Below are positions 14,289 through 23,233 of a DNA stretch of 64,000 nt, one piece after another. The stretch's first letter is position 1. Each line of letters opens with the position of its first letter. Origin of the DNA: Thermoflexus hugenholtzii (GTDB lineage Bacteria; Chloroflexota; Anaerolineae; Thermoflexales; Thermoflexaceae); NCBI RefSeq assembly GCF_018771565.1, contig NZ_CP076326.1, positions 1,612,001-1,676,000 on the forward strand, read 5' to 3'. The translations under genes were made by a program, and so were the position numbers. The notes under the pieces were generated by a model. That model was not told where the DNA came from, searched no databases, and was given only the letters and a program-made list of their open reading frames with translations.

Positions 14289-15365
14289 TTATCGAAGAGC
14301 CTGACCGCTTTGGGCATCCATCCAGCGCACCGCTTCGAGGGGGAAGGACAGCCAGAGGATTTGACCCGGCTCCACCGTGCGTCCCGTAGGCAACGTCAGC
14401 TTCAAGGTCTGGGAGCCCAGGTAGGCGGTCACCAGCAACTGAGCCCCCAGGGGCTCCACGACCGAGACCGTGACGGGGAGCGTCCCTGGCTGCGGGGACG
14501 CTTCGATGCGGATGTGCTCCGCCCGGATGCCTAGCAACAAGGGTTGTTGGGAGGCGACCCCGGGGATCTCGGGCATGGGAAAGCGATGTCCTTCCAGGAC
14601 GAAACTCCACCCACCCTCGTTATTCTCTGCCACCCCGCGCAGGAAATTCATAGGCGGGTTCCCGATGAACCCGCCCACGAAGACCGTGGCCGGGGCTTCG
14701 TAAATCCGCATGGGAGTGTCGACCTGGACGATCTCTCCTTCGCGCATTACAGCGATACGATCGCCCAGGCTCATCGCCTCCACCTGATCGTGGGTCACAT
14801 AGATGATCGTCATCCCCGTCTCCTGGTGGAGCCGTTTCAGCTCCGCCCGCGCGTGCAACCGCAACAGCGCATCCAGATTGCTGAGGGGCTCATCCATCAG
14901 CAATACATCCGGCTGCATCACCAGGGCCCGGGCCACCGCGACCCGCTGCCGCTGACCACCGGAGAGCTGGGCGGGATAGCGGTCGAGCAACTCCGTCAGT
15001 TGCAACATCGTCGCGGCTCGCTCCACCCGCCGCCGCACCTCCGTCTCCGGAACCCGCCGCATGCGCAGCCCGAAGGCGATGTTGTCGTAAACCTTCATGT
15101 GCGGGAAAACAGCATAGCTCTGGAAGACCATGGCGATGTTTCGACGGCGGGGAGGCAGTCCGGTGACCTCTCGATCTCCAATGAAGATGCGACCGTGATC
15201 CACCCGCTCCAGGCCGGCGACACAACGCAACAGAGTCGTCTTGCCACATCCGGAGGGTCCCAGCAGCACAAAGAACTCTCCGTCTTCGATCGTCAGGGAG
15301 ACGTCGCGCAACGCGATGACCTTCCCGAAGGCCTTCCGGATCCGCTCCAGACGCACACGTGCCAT
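14289..15365 (-). CDS. ABC transporter ATP-binding protein (MalK/UgpC type)
   Basis: Energises the sugar-type importer encoded just upstream. It has Walker A GPSGCGKTT, the signature LSGGQRQRVAVARAL, Walker B VLLMDEPLSNLD, the H-loop His in YVTHDQVEAM, and a C-terminal regulatory OB-fold (TOBE) region beginning near GFIGNPPMNF, typical of MalK/UgpC. The longer frame begins at 15419, inside the preceding permease gene. ATG at 15365 has GGAG upstream and leaves a 32-nt gap, so it was chosen (358 residues). It is the last gene of a five-gene operon. It converges on the beta-helix gene with 66 nt between the stops and no clear terminator. Confidence 0.9.
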   Translation of the reverse strand: MARVRLERIRKAFGKVIALRDVSLTIEDGEFFVLLGPSGCGKTTLLRCVAGLERVDHGRIFIGDREVTGLPPRRRNIAMVFQSYAVFPHMKVYDNIAFGLRMRRVPETEVRRRVERAATMLQLTELLDRYPAQLSGGQRQRVAVARALVMQPDVLLMDEPLSNLDALLRLHARAELKRLHQETGMTIIYVTHDQVEAMSLGDRIAVMREGEIVQVDTPMRIYEAPATVFVGGFIGNPPMNFLRGVAENNEGGWSFVLEGHRFPMPEIPGVASQQPLLLGIRAEHIRIEASPQPGTLPVTVSVVEPLGAQLLVTAYLGSQTLKLTLPTGRTVEPGQILWLSFPLEAVRWMDAQSGQALR

Positions 15366-15397
15366 GTGGTCTCCACTCCCGGATATGGGGCGCCAGC

Positions 15398-16213
15398 TCA
15401 GCGGCTGACGACCCCCCAAAGATTAAAGAGATAACGCCGGATGATGAGGAGGATGATCATGGCGGGGGCGACCATGAAAAAGCCCCCGGCGAACCGGAAG
15501 TAGAGGGGCGATTCGTTGAGGACCGTGAGGACCAGGGCCGGCAACGTCCGTTGTCGCAGGGTCAGGATGGTGGCGGCGAAGACCTCGTTCCATGAGATCA
15601 CGAAAGTGAAGAGGCTGGCCGCGGCCAAGCCGGGCAGAGCCAGGGGCAGGGAGACCCGGAGAAAGGCGGAGAGTGGGCTGCAGCCCAGGGTCATGGCCGC
15701 CTCCTCCAGATCGCGGGGGATCGCCATGAACACGCTGGAGGTGATCAGGATGACGAAAGGGAGGGCCATGGCGGTATGGACCAGGGCCACCGCCCATGGC
15801 GTATCGTAGAGGCCGATGCGAATGAAGGTAACCGCCAGGGGGATGGAGAGGATGGCCATCGGAAACATCCGGGTCATCAGGATCCCCATGCGCACCGCCT
15901 CCCGTCCCGGGAAGAGAAAGCGAGCCAGGGCATATCCAGCCGGCGCCCCCAGGGCCAGGGACAGGATCATCGTGAGCAGGGCAACCACCACGCTGTTGCG
16001 CGTGGCTGTCAACGTCCCCGTGGCGTTCACGAAGAACCGCATGGTCTCCACCGAGAACTCCAGCGGAAGCAGGGGACGTGGCCAGCGATACACGGCCATG
16101 CGCGGGCTGAAGGCCAGCAGCCCGATCAGGTAGATCGGGGCCAGCACCCACAGGGCCAAAAGCGAAGCTCCTCCATACCAGAGCAGGTCCGCGATCCGGG
16201 ATCGCCCCTTCAT
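15398..16213 (-). CDS. ABC transporter permease (MalG/CUT1 type)
   Basis: Inner-membrane subunit of the carbohydrate-type importer, 271 residues with about six predicted membrane helices. The EAA loop that contacts the ATPase is LEEAAMTLGCSPLSAFLRVS, followed by LPLALPGL. Its ATG overlaps the stop of the upstream permease by 4 nt (ATGA), indicating translational coupling. The transported substrate cannot be read from the permease. Confidence 0.9.
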   Translation of the reverse strand: MKGRSRIADLLWYGGASLLALWVLAPIYLIGLLAFSPRMAVYRWPRPLLPLEFSVETMRFFVNATGTLTATRNSVVVALLTMILSLALGAPAGYALARFLFPGREAVRMGILMTRMFPMAILSIPLAVTFIRIGLYDTPWAVALVHTAMALPFVILITSSVFMAIPRDLEEAAMTLGCSPLSAFLRVSLPLALPGLAAASLFTFVISWNEVFAATILTLRQRTLPALVLTVLNESPLYFRFAGGFFMVAPAMIILLIIRRYLFNLWGVVSR

Positions 16214-17076
16214 CGCCCCATCTCCTCCGGGCGCACCCGCAGGACGTAGAGATAAAAGCCGGTCACCAAGGCGGACAGGGCCAGGATGATCAGAGAATAC
16301 GCAGCGGCCACATGGGGGTTATGGGCCCCCGCATACCAGGCATAGGCCTCTGAAGCCAGGACCGGGAGGATCCCCCCACCCAGGGCCACCACCACGGCGA
16401 AGGTCTGGAAGGCGAAAAGGGTGCGGATGATCAAGGCCGCCTGCAGGCTGGGCCGCAGCAAGGGCAGGACCACGTAACGCAGTTTCTGAACCAGGTTCGC
16501 GCCGAAGACCTCAGCCGCCTCCCAGTATTCGCCCAGGATCATCTGCAATCCCGCCACCAGCGTGACCATCACGATGGCCGTGGCCCTCCACACCTCCGCG
16601 ATCACCACCGCCAGGAGAATGCCGATCGGATGCTCATACGAGAGAAAGATGATGGGACGCTGGATCAATCCCAAAGCGCGCAGAATGACGTTGAGATATC
16701 CCCGCTCGGTGAAGACGGCCAGCCAGACCAGCCCCGCAGCCAGCTCCGAGATGGCCAGCGGGATCGCATACACGTAAAGGAAAAATCCGGCGCCGCGGCG
16801 CCGGGATTGCGCGATTAAGGCCATGATCAAGGCCAGAACCAGCTGCAGGGGGATCACCAGGGCGATCAGCACCAGCGTGTTGCGCAGGGCGGGCATGAAG
16901 CGGGTGTCCGCCAGCATGCGGCGGAAGGGCTCCCCGGACCAGGAGCCATCCGGGGCCTGGACGGCCAGCAACAGAGCCTGGACGCTGGGGAGAGCGATGA
17001 ACAGCCCCAGGAAGAGGATGGCCGGCATCAACAGCGCCAGCGGCAATCCGATCTCGGCTTTCCGCCACCGACTCAC
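16210..17076 (-). CDS. ABC transporter permease (MalF/UgpA type)
   Basis: First permease subunit of the importer, 288 residues with about six membrane helices (for example LALLMPAILFLGLFIALP near the N-terminus). The EAA loop is YWEAAEVFGANLVQKLRYV, followed by LPLLRPSL. It lies 63 nt after the solute-binding protein gene and overlaps the next permease by 4 nt. Confidence 0.9.
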   Translation of the reverse strand: MSRWRKAEIGLPLALLMPAILFLGLFIALPSVQALLLAVQAPDGSWSGEPFRRMLADTRFMPALRNTLVLIALVIPLQLVLALIMALIAQSRRRGAGFFLYVYAIPLAISELAAGLVWLAVFTERGYLNVILRALGLIQRPIIFLSYEHPIGILLAVVIAEVWRATAIVMVTLVAGLQMILGEYWEAAEVFGANLVQKLRYVVLPLLRPSLQAALIIRTLFAFQTFAVVVALGGGILPVLASEAYAWYAGAHNPHVAAAYSLIILALSALVTGFYLYVLRVRPEEMGR

Positions 17077-17139
17077 CGCCGCCTCCCCGAAGGTCGGGAG
17101 GCAGACCCTCAGCCTGCCCCCCGACCGCGATCTCCGGGA

Positions 17140-18507
17140 TCACCGCACCTGGCATGGTCCGGTGCTGGGCGGATCCGGCGGCCAGCAGGCGGCGCCGGTC
17201 TCGTTCAGGATCGCCTGCAGCTTGGCCGCCTCCTCCCGAAGCACCTTTTCGATATCCTCACCCTTTAACACAATGCGCTCCAGGGTGTCCCGGTTGACCT
17301 TGTTGAACTCGCCGGCCTTGCCGCCCAGGCCCACCGGCAACAGCGCCGGGATCGCATCCGGCGCCCCGGATTGCTTGACGACCGCCTCGCCTTCGATCCG
17401 GACATGAGCGGGCATATCCGCCGGCATGGGGACGTCCAGGACCGGGAAGAAGGCGACCTCGCGGAGAATGGTCAGCTGGGTCTCCGGCCGCGTGAGGAAC
17501 TCGATCAACGCCTCCGCTCCTTCCCGGTTCGGCGCGCCTTTCACGATCCCGAGGCAGGCCAGCACCGGCATGAAGCCCCGCCCCTTGGGGCCCGCGGGCG
17601 CGGGGGCCGCGATGAAGTCACCCGGCCGCTCCTTGAAGGCGTTCACCAGCCGGGCCGTGTGATCCCAGGCGATCCACACCTCCTCGGCCAGCAACGGCTC
17701 CTGCATGAAATCATAGGTGGTGGATTGCGGGTTGACGTGCTCCCAGAGAGCCTTGAAGGACTTCCACATCTCCACCGCTTCCGGGCTCTTGTAAGTTGTG
17801 ACGAAGGCGCCGGTGTAAGATGGATACAGATAGCCCTGGACGAAGCGATGGATCAGGCCCTTGGGACCCAGGGGGAACCCCAGACGGCGCTCCCCTGTCG
17901 CCTTATGGATGTTCTCCCCCCACTGCCGGAGCTGATCCCAGGTCAGGGCGTTGACATCTGCGCCCGCGGGCAGGTAGTCCAGCGCCTTCTTGTTGATCGC
18001 CAGGATATAAGTGGCTTGCATCCACGGGATGCAATATTGACGATCCGTGCCCAGCTTCCCCAGCTCCACGAACTGGGGGATCATCGGGCGATCCTTCAGG
18101 CGCTCCATCAGTGGGGTGAGATCCTCCAGGGCGTTGTCCCTGAGGAGCGTGACGAAGTTGCCATGCAACGCCCCCACCACATCCACCGTCACCTTGCCCG
18201 CCTGGATCTCCGCGCGGATTCGATCGTGGAAGGGACCTTCGTCCTCCGGGATGAACTCCACAGGGGCGCCGAAGGGTTTGAGGATCACGTTGCGCATCTT
18301 CTCCGCCTCCTCCACCGGCCGCAGCTGGGTGGAGAGGAAGAGGACCGGTTTGGGCGGCGGGGTGGGTGTGGGCGGAGAAGGCGTGGGGGAGGGCATAGCC
18401 GGCGGAGGCGGAGCGGTGGGAGTCGGCGTGGGAGGTGCCACCGGCTGACAGGCGAGGGACAGGGTGAGGGCGACCGTGAAGAGAGCCCAGAGCCTTCGAG
18501 CGCGCAT
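17140..18507 (-). CDS. extracellular solute-binding lipoprotein (SBP family 1)
   Basis: Captures the substrate outside the cell for the importer that follows. The N-terminus MRARRLWALFTVALTLSLAC is a lipoprotein signal with lipobox LSLAC (Cys20), followed by a Pro/Thr-rich linker and a bacterial family 1 sugar-binding fold (about 50-455), with AIL-type lobes and a late GIVKGAPNREGAEALIEFL segment. AGGAGG precedes ATG. It starts 18 nt after the GntR/solute-binding fusion gene. Fit to sugars, glycosides or sugar-acid solutes is possible; the neighbouring GH63-like hydrolase suggests a glycoside such as mannosylglycerate (inference). Confidence 0.9.
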   Translation of the reverse strand: MRARRLWALFTVALTLSLACQPVAPPTPTPTAPPPPAMPSPTPSPPTPTPPPKPVLFLSTQLRPVEEAEKMRNVILKPFGAPVEFIPEDEGPFHDRIRAEIQAGKVTVDVVGALHGNFVTLLRDNALEDLTPLMERLKDRPMIPQFVELGKLGTDRQYCIPWMQATYILAINKKALDYLPAGADVNALTWDQLRQWGENIHKATGERRLGFPLGPKGLIHRFVQGYLYPSYTGAFVTTYKSPEAVEMWKSFKALWEHVNPQSTTYDFMQEPLLAEEVWIAWDHTARLVNAFKERPGDFIAAPAPAGPKGRGFMPVLACLGIVKGAPNREGAEALIEFLTRPETQLTILREVAFFPVLDVPMPADMPAHVRIEGEAVVKQSGAPDAIPALLPVGLGGKAGEFNKVNRDTLERIVLKGEDIEKVLREEAAKLQAILNETGAACWPPDPPSTGPCQVR

Positions 18508-18525
18508 GATCCACCTCCTGATCGT

Positions 18526-20031
18526 TCAATCTGGGAACGGATGGCTTTCCGGCAACATATAACCCGTGAGGGCAGCGATCCGCTCCGCCGCCCTCGGGAC
18601 CGCCGCTTCCAGCGGACGACGGCCAAGCAACACGTCCTCCACCAGTGCCTGCCATTCCTCCGAAACCCGGGCGTAAGCCGGTATGGAAGGGCGCGGCCGC
18701 CCCTGCTCCACCCAACGCTGCGTCCGCGCCAGGAACCCTTCTCGCTCCCCAGCCAGATGGGAGAGGGCATGGATCCAGGGAGGATGGCGCCCGGTCATGC
18801 GGGCGAACACCCGCAAGGGCTCCCCCTCCACGGCCTGCCGCAACAACGCCAGAGCCTGCTCCGGATGGCGAGATTGGCGATAGATCCCAAAAGCCATGCC
18901 CCCCATCAGGCCGGCCGGACGTCCGTGCGGTCCCGCCGGAATAGGGACGACTCCCAGTCGCTCCAGGAAGGTCGCTTCGTCCCATCCGGCCGCCTGCCGG
19001 ATCAAATCCGCCTCATAGGTGCCCCCCACCGCCATCACCACCCGTCCCTCCGCCAGCCAGAGGGCCGCCTGCTCCCGATGGAAGGCGGTCACCTCCGGGG
19101 GCATCAGCTGGTGTTCCCAGATCAACGCCCGCAGGAAGGCCAGCGTCTCATAAGTGGCCGGCTGATCCAGCAGGACCCAACCCCCACTCACCAGCTCGCC
19201 CCCATTCGACCAGAGGAAGGGAAGGGTTTGATAGGTGGTGGTCTCGCCACCCGTCCGGCCGGCCACCATCGCCAGCGGATAAGGGCCCAGGCCGTAACGT
19301 CGGCGGACCTCCGGTTGTCGAAAATGAGCCCCTACCCGGAGCAGATCCTCCCAGGTGGTCGGTGGGCGCAGCCCTTCCGCCTCCAGCAGATCCCGCCGCA
19401 CCCACAGGACGCTGACATCCATGCTGATGGGGATCCCATACAGGTGTCCTTCGAAGACCCACGCGGAGCGGGGGCCCGGCATCAGCGCGGCCAGCGCCTG
19501 GGTCTCCCAAGCCGGATCGATCTCCCCAACGGCTCGTAGATAGCGAAGGGCTACGAACTCCGCCAGCCACGCGGAATCCAGGATAGAAAGATCGGGAGCC
19601 TCGCCGTTCCCCACTGCCTCCATCAATGCCCCACGCAACTGCAGAAAAGGGACCTGCTCCACGGCCAGCTCCATCGGCTGGTCTGGATGCAGCTGATTCC
19701 AGCGGGCGACAGCGAGATCCAGGGGGATCCGCCAGCGGGGATGGGAGATCACCACCCGCAACACCAATGGACGGCTCGCCCCCCCGTTTCGAGGGGCAAC
19801 AAAGGTGCCCCGCCCCCGCTGACGGAGGATCAGGCCCTCCCGCGCCAGATCCTCCAGGGCCTGACGGATCGGCGCCCGGCTGATCCCATAACGGGCGCAA
19901 AGCTCCGCTTCCGTGGGCAGACGATCCCCTGGCCGGAGCCGACCCTCCAAGATCTCCGACCGCAGGAGCTGCTTCAGCTGCTCGTGAAGCGGGATCCCCA
20001 GGGCGGGATCCAGCCGCCGACGCGCCCCCAT
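18526..20031 (-). CDS. GntR-family regulator fused to a solute-binding-protein domain
   Basis: Residues of about 5-80 form a GntR winged helix (PLHEQLKQLLRSEILEGRLR, LPTEAELCARYGISRAPIRQ, LEDLAREGLILRQRGRGTFV). Residues of about 90-500 are not the usual UTRA or FCD sensor. They resemble a family 1 extracellular solute-binding protein (GNGEAPDLSILDSAWLAEF, YGIPISMDVSVLWVRRDLLE, LRPPTTWEDLL, GGTYEADLIRQ). There is no signal peptide, so the binding fold is probably cytoplasmic and may sense the substrate brought in by the ABC transporter encoded next. It is the first gene of that operon, divergent from the GH63-like hydrolase, so it probably controls both. Confidence 0.88.
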   Translation of the reverse strand: MGARRRLDPALGIPLHEQLKQLLRSEILEGRLRPGDRLPTEAELCARYGISRAPIRQALEDLAREGLILRQRGRGTFVAPRNGGASRPLVLRVVISHPRWRIPLDLAVARWNQLHPDQPMELAVEQVPFLQLRGALMEAVGNGEAPDLSILDSAWLAEFVALRYLRAVGEIDPAWETQALAALMPGPRSAWVFEGHLYGIPISMDVSVLWVRRDLLEAEGLRPPTTWEDLLRVGAHFRQPEVRRRYGLGPYPLAMVAGRTGGETTTYQTLPFLWSNGGELVSGGWVLLDQPATYETLAFLRALIWEHQLMPPEVTAFHREQAALWLAEGRVVMAVGGTYEADLIRQAAGWDEATFLERLGVVPIPAGPHGRPAGLMGGMAFGIYRQSRHPEQALALLRQAVEGEPLRVFARMTGRHPPWIHALSHLAGEREGFLARTQRWVEQGRPRPSIPAYARVSEEWQALVEDVLLGRRPLEAAVPRAAERIAALTGYMLPESHPFPD

Positions 20032-20053
20032 TCCCCATCCTAACGCCTAAGTT

Positions 20054-20062
20054 TGTTATAAT
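20054..20062 (+). promoter_or_regulatory. extended -10 promoter candidate for the GH63-like gene
   Basis: TGT-TATAAT reads as a TGn extended -10 box, with TATAAT at 20057-20062. No good -35 is seen. The predicted leader is about 90 nt. It overlaps the divergent promoter of the GntR gene. TTATA....TATAA dyads here could be an operator. Confidence 0.35.
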
Positions 20063-20088
20063 GATATATAAAATTCTGAGGTTGTCAA
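20061..20088 (-). promoter_or_regulatory. sigma70-type promoter of the GntR/ABC operon
   Basis: On the minus strand, TTGACA (20083-20088) and TATCAT (20061-20066) are separated by 16 nt. The start site would fall about 20 nt before the GntR ATG. The AT-rich block stands out from its surroundings. Confidence 0.55.
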
Positions 20089-20160
20089 GGAAACGGTGGA
20101 GTGGGTCCTCGCGCCTCCGCGCGTTCCAATCCGGCTGGAGCTCATCGACAGGAGGACTTG

Positions 20161-21480
20161 ATGATTCACCAGGACTTGCGACCGGCGGCAGAGGAAGTCT
20201 TGCGGCGCAACGATCGCGGGGCCTTCACCGCCCCTTCCCCCCGGCAGTATCCCCACCTCTGGCTGTGGGACGCGGGGTTCGCCGCCCTGGGCTGGGCGGC
20301 CTTAGGGGATTTCGAGCGGGCTTACCGGGAGATCCGCGCCGCCCTCCGGGGGCAGTGGCGCAACGGGATGCTCCCCCATGTGGTCTTCTACGAGTGGCCC
20401 AGTGCCTATTTTCCGGGCGCCGATGTCTGGCGCTCCGATCTGGCCGCAGAAGCGCCGGCGGAGCTCCCCACCTCCGGCATCACCCAGCCCCCGGTCCTGG
20501 CTTTCGTGGTCGAGATCCTGACCCGCCATGATCCGGATCGCGGGCGCGCGGCGGCCTTCCGCCGGGAAGCCTTCCCCGCGCTCCGCGCCTATCACCGGTG
20601 GCTCCACATCCTTCGGGACCCCCAGGGCATGGGCCTGAGCCTTCTCGTGCACCCCTGGGAGTCCGGGATGGACAACAGCCCCCTGTGGGACGCGGCCCTG
20701 GCCCGGGTGCCGGTGGGGGATCTGCCGCCCTATCGCCGGGCCGATGCCCGCTGGGTGCCCGAGGAGCAGCGGCCTCGCTCCGCCGACTACGACCGCTTCC
20801 TGGCCCTCATCCTCCACCTGCGATCGCATTGCTACGGGGAAAGCGGCGTCCGAACCTCCCCCTTCCGGGTCTATGACGTTCTGTTCAACGCCCTTCGCCA
20901 TCGCTCGGAGGAAGCCCTCCTGGCCATGGCAACGGCGCTCGGGGAGCCGACCGGGGAGATCGAGGGGTGGCTGGCGCAAGGCCGCGCCGCCTTTCAGGCC
21001 TATCTATGGGATCCGGCGCGCGAATTCTTCCTGGACTGGGACGCGGTGGCCGAGGCTCGGATCCCGGTGATCGCGGCGGGCGGGTTCCTGGCCCTCTACG
21101 CGGGCCTGGCCACCCCGGAGCAGGCCCGTGAGATGGTGGCGCGCTATCTCACGAACCCGGAGGCCTTCGCCCCGGACGGCGGGACGCGCTATCGGGTGCC
21201 CACGGTGAGCAAGGCGGAGCCGGGTTGGGAGCCCCGACGCTACTGGCGAGGGCCGATCTGGATCAACCTCAACGCCCTGATCGCCCACGGCCTGCGGCGC
21301 TACGGGTTCACCGATCTGGCCGAGCAGATCCGCGCCGACACCTTCGCCCTCGTCGCTCGCTCAGGGTTCTGGGAATACTACGACCCCCGCACCGGGGAAG
21401 GGCTGGGGATCGAGGGATTCACCTGGTCCGCCGCCCTGATCCTCGCCTGGGACCTGCTGGAGGTCCCCGAAACAAGGTAG
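20161..21480 (+). CDS. glycoside hydrolase, GH63 / mannosylglycerate-hydrolase-like
   Basis: An (alpha/alpha)6-type glycosidase of 439 residues, with Trp-rich substrate-site segments (YPHLWLWDAGF, HPWESGMDNSPLWD at about 164-177, RYWRGPIWINLN, GIEGFTWSAAL). These match the mannosylglycerate/glucosylglycerate hydrolase branch of GH63. That family uses an Asp/Glu pair; candidates here are an Asp in the ESGMDNS region and a Glu near GEGLGIEG. ATG at 20161 has AGGAGG 6 nt upstream, so the longer frame from 20101 was rejected. It is divergent from the GntR/ABC operon. A role in recycling imported compatible solute is inference; trehalase-like activity is an alternative. Confidence 0.7.
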   Translation: MIHQDLRPAAEEVLRRNDRGAFTAPSPRQYPHLWLWDAGFAALGWAALGDFERAYREIRAALRGQWRNGMLPHVVFYEWPSAYFPGADVWRSDLAAEAPAELPTSGITQPPVLAFVVEILTRHDPDRGRAAAFRREAFPALRAYHRWLHILRDPQGMGLSLLVHPWESGMDNSPLWDAALARVPVGDLPPYRRADARWVPEEQRPRSADYDRFLALILHLRSHCYGESGVRTSPFRVYDVLFNALRHRSEEALLAMATALGEPTGEIEGWLAQGRAAFQAYLWDPAREFFLDWDAVAEARIPVIAAGGFLALYAGLATPEQAREMVARYLTNPEAFAPDGGTRYRVPTVSKAEPGWEPRRYWRGPIWINLNALIAHGLRRYGFTDLAEQIRADTFALVARSGFWEYYDPRTGEGLGIEGFTWSAALILAWDLLEVPETR

Positions 21481-21504
21481 GGGCGACCGGCTGGTCACCC
21501 CTAC
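21477..21504. repeat. GTAGGGGCGACC palindromic repeat, copy 1
   Basis: GTAGGGGCGACCGG is followed directly by CTGGTCACCCCTAC, a 28-nt near-perfect palindrome. The stop codon TAG of the GH63-like gene (21478-21480) lies inside it. A second, perfect copy is at 61217-61246. Both sit between convergent genes, so they may end transcription from both sides. Confidence 0.75.
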
Positions 21505-21510
21505 GCCTCC

Positions 21511-23094
21511 CTACCATCCCGCCCCGGAACCTGCAAGATGCGGGGAGGGCACGGAGGGTCGGTCAAAGACGATATGGGAGCCGGGGGCCATTTCCTTGTG
21601 GCGGGTCAGGGGACGGAACAGGGAGGCCAGGATCCCCTGCTCGCGCTCCGGCATGCCGGTGGCGAGGGGCTGCCCCAGCGGATCGAAGACGGCGGCCGAG
21701 GGGCCGGGCTCCCCAAACAGTGGGGACGCCCGCACCAGGAAGACCCGGTTCTCATCCGCCCGTGTCCGGGCGAGGAGATCGTCGGTCGCCCGGCGGGCGG
21801 AGGGGAACCAGATCAGCAGCTCCGCGCCCTGCGCCATCAGGCTGCGGGCGATCTCCGGCGCCCAGATCTCCTGCGATCCCAGCACCCCGAGGCTGCCCCA
21901 TGGCGTCTCCAGCGCTCGCGGTGGCTCCCCCACGCGGTGGCGGGCGATCTCCTGCCCACGGTCGATGAGATGGATCCCCACGCGACCCTCATCCGCCAGG
22001 GGAGCGATCAGGGCGCAGGCCAGCCGGGCGCTGAGGGCCTGGAGGGCATCGAGGGCTGTCGCCTGCTGATAGGCCGGAGCGCGCTCCCATCCCTCCGGGA
22101 TGCCGGGCAGGATCAGAAGGGAGGCCCCCTGGCGGGTCAGGCGCTCCCCCAGCTCCTCCACCCGTCGCCGCCACGCCTCCGGATCCTCATAGGGCTTCAG
22201 CTGGAGGACGCCCACCCGGAGATACATCGAATCCGCCGGGATCGGCTCCCGGAGCCGCCGGGCCACCGGGAGCGCCTCCCCCGGCGTGTTCCACCACGGA
22301 GCGGACGCGGAGGGCCGCGCGCGGGGGCCGGGCGCCGTCGCCAGATCGACCTCCGCCAGCACGATCTCCTCGCGATCCGGGCTCCCCAGCGCCCGATAGG
22401 CGCCGTCCGGCCCCACCACGCCGCTTCGTCCGCAATAGAGGATGCTCTCGGCCTCCGCCCCCACCTTATTCGCCCAGGCGATCCAGAGGCCGTTCTCCAG
22501 GGCCCGGGCGGGCAGGAGGTAGGTCACCTGGGGGTTGGTCCGGGCCTCGGGGGCCCCGGTGGAGGTCACCAGAGCGGTGGCGTCGAGGATCAGGCGGGCA
22601 CCCTGCATGGCCAGGGCGCGGGGGATCTCCGGCATGCGGGCATCCGCGCAGATCATCAGCCCCACCCGTCCGAAAGGCAGATCGAACACCGGCAGGTCGG
22701 AGCCGGGGTCGAACCATTCCCGATCGAAATGCCAGAGGAAGAGCTTGTCGTGGAAGCCCAGGACTTGGCCCTGGGGGTCGAGGAGGGCCATGGAGTTGCG
22801 TAGCCGCCTGGAGGGATGGGGGCGGACGAGGCCCACGGCCACATAGGCCCGGTGCCGGCGGGCCTTCTCGCCGAACAGGTGGAGGACCTCCTCCAGCGGG
22901 CGGGGCTCGGCGCGATGATAAGCCTCCAGGGAGTGGAGGTAGTAAGCGGGATAAGTGCACTCCGGCAGCAGGATGAGGTCCGGCCGGTGGCGTCCGGCCT
23001 CCTCCACGCCCTGCAACGCCCGCTCCAGGGCCTCTTCCGCCCGCTCCAGCCCGAGGGCCTCCAGCTGCACACAGGCGATCCCGAGGCGGGACAT
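21511..23094 (-). CDS. tandem carbon-nitrogen hydrolase (nitrilase superfamily)
   Basis: Two nitrilase-fold domains occur in one chain. The first (about 3-265) keeps the Glu-Lys-Cys triad: Glu in LLPECTYP, Lys in FHDKLFL and Cys in LMICADARMPE. The second (about 290-520) lacks it: LILPGIPEGWE has no Glu at the expected place and GVLGSQEIWAPE has Ser where Cys belongs. The second half is therefore probably structural. The substrate is an amide or nitrile of unknown identity. The ATG at 23094 has AGGAGG 5 nt upstream; a GTG two codons earlier overlaps the Shine-Dalgarno sequence and was rejected. It is convergent with the GH63-like gene. Confidence 0.85.
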   Translation of the reverse strand: MSRLGIACVQLEALGLERAEEALERALQGVEEAGRHRPDLILLPECTYPAYYLHSLEAYHRAEPRPLEEVLHLFGEKARRHRAYVAVGLVRPHPSRRLRNSMALLDPQGQVLGFHDKLFLWHFDREWFDPGSDLPVFDLPFGRVGLMICADARMPEIPRALAMQGARLILDATALVTSTGAPEARTNPQVTYLLPARALENGLWIAWANKVGAEAESILYCGRSGVVGPDGAYRALGSPDREEIVLAEVDLATAPGPRARPSASAPWWNTPGEALPVARRLREPIPADSMYLRVGVLQLKPYEDPEAWRRRVEELGERLTRQGASLLILPGIPEGWERAPAYQQATALDALQALSARLACALIAPLADEGRVGIHLIDRGQEIARHRVGEPPRALETPWGSLGVLGSQEIWAPEIARSLMAQGAELLIWFPSARRATDDLLARTRADENRVFLVRASPLFGEPGPSAAVFDPLGQPLATGMPEREQGILASLFRPLTRHKEMAPGSHIVFDRPSVPSPHLAGSGAGW

Positions 23095-23233
23095 TTTCAC
23101 CTCCTGCGATGCTTTGTATGTGTGGGATCTGTATGCGTGGAATCTTCGATCCGCCCCTCAACAGCCTCCTGGGTCAAGCGCTCACATCCGGGCTCGTTGG
23201 ATCGGTTCCGGCGACCCGGAGAGATGCAGGCCT

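Noticed and set aside
20101-20160. Upstream start for the GH63-like gene
   Set aside because: The frame opens at 20101 but the strong AGGAGG sits directly before ATG 20161, and the extra residues show no family similarity.
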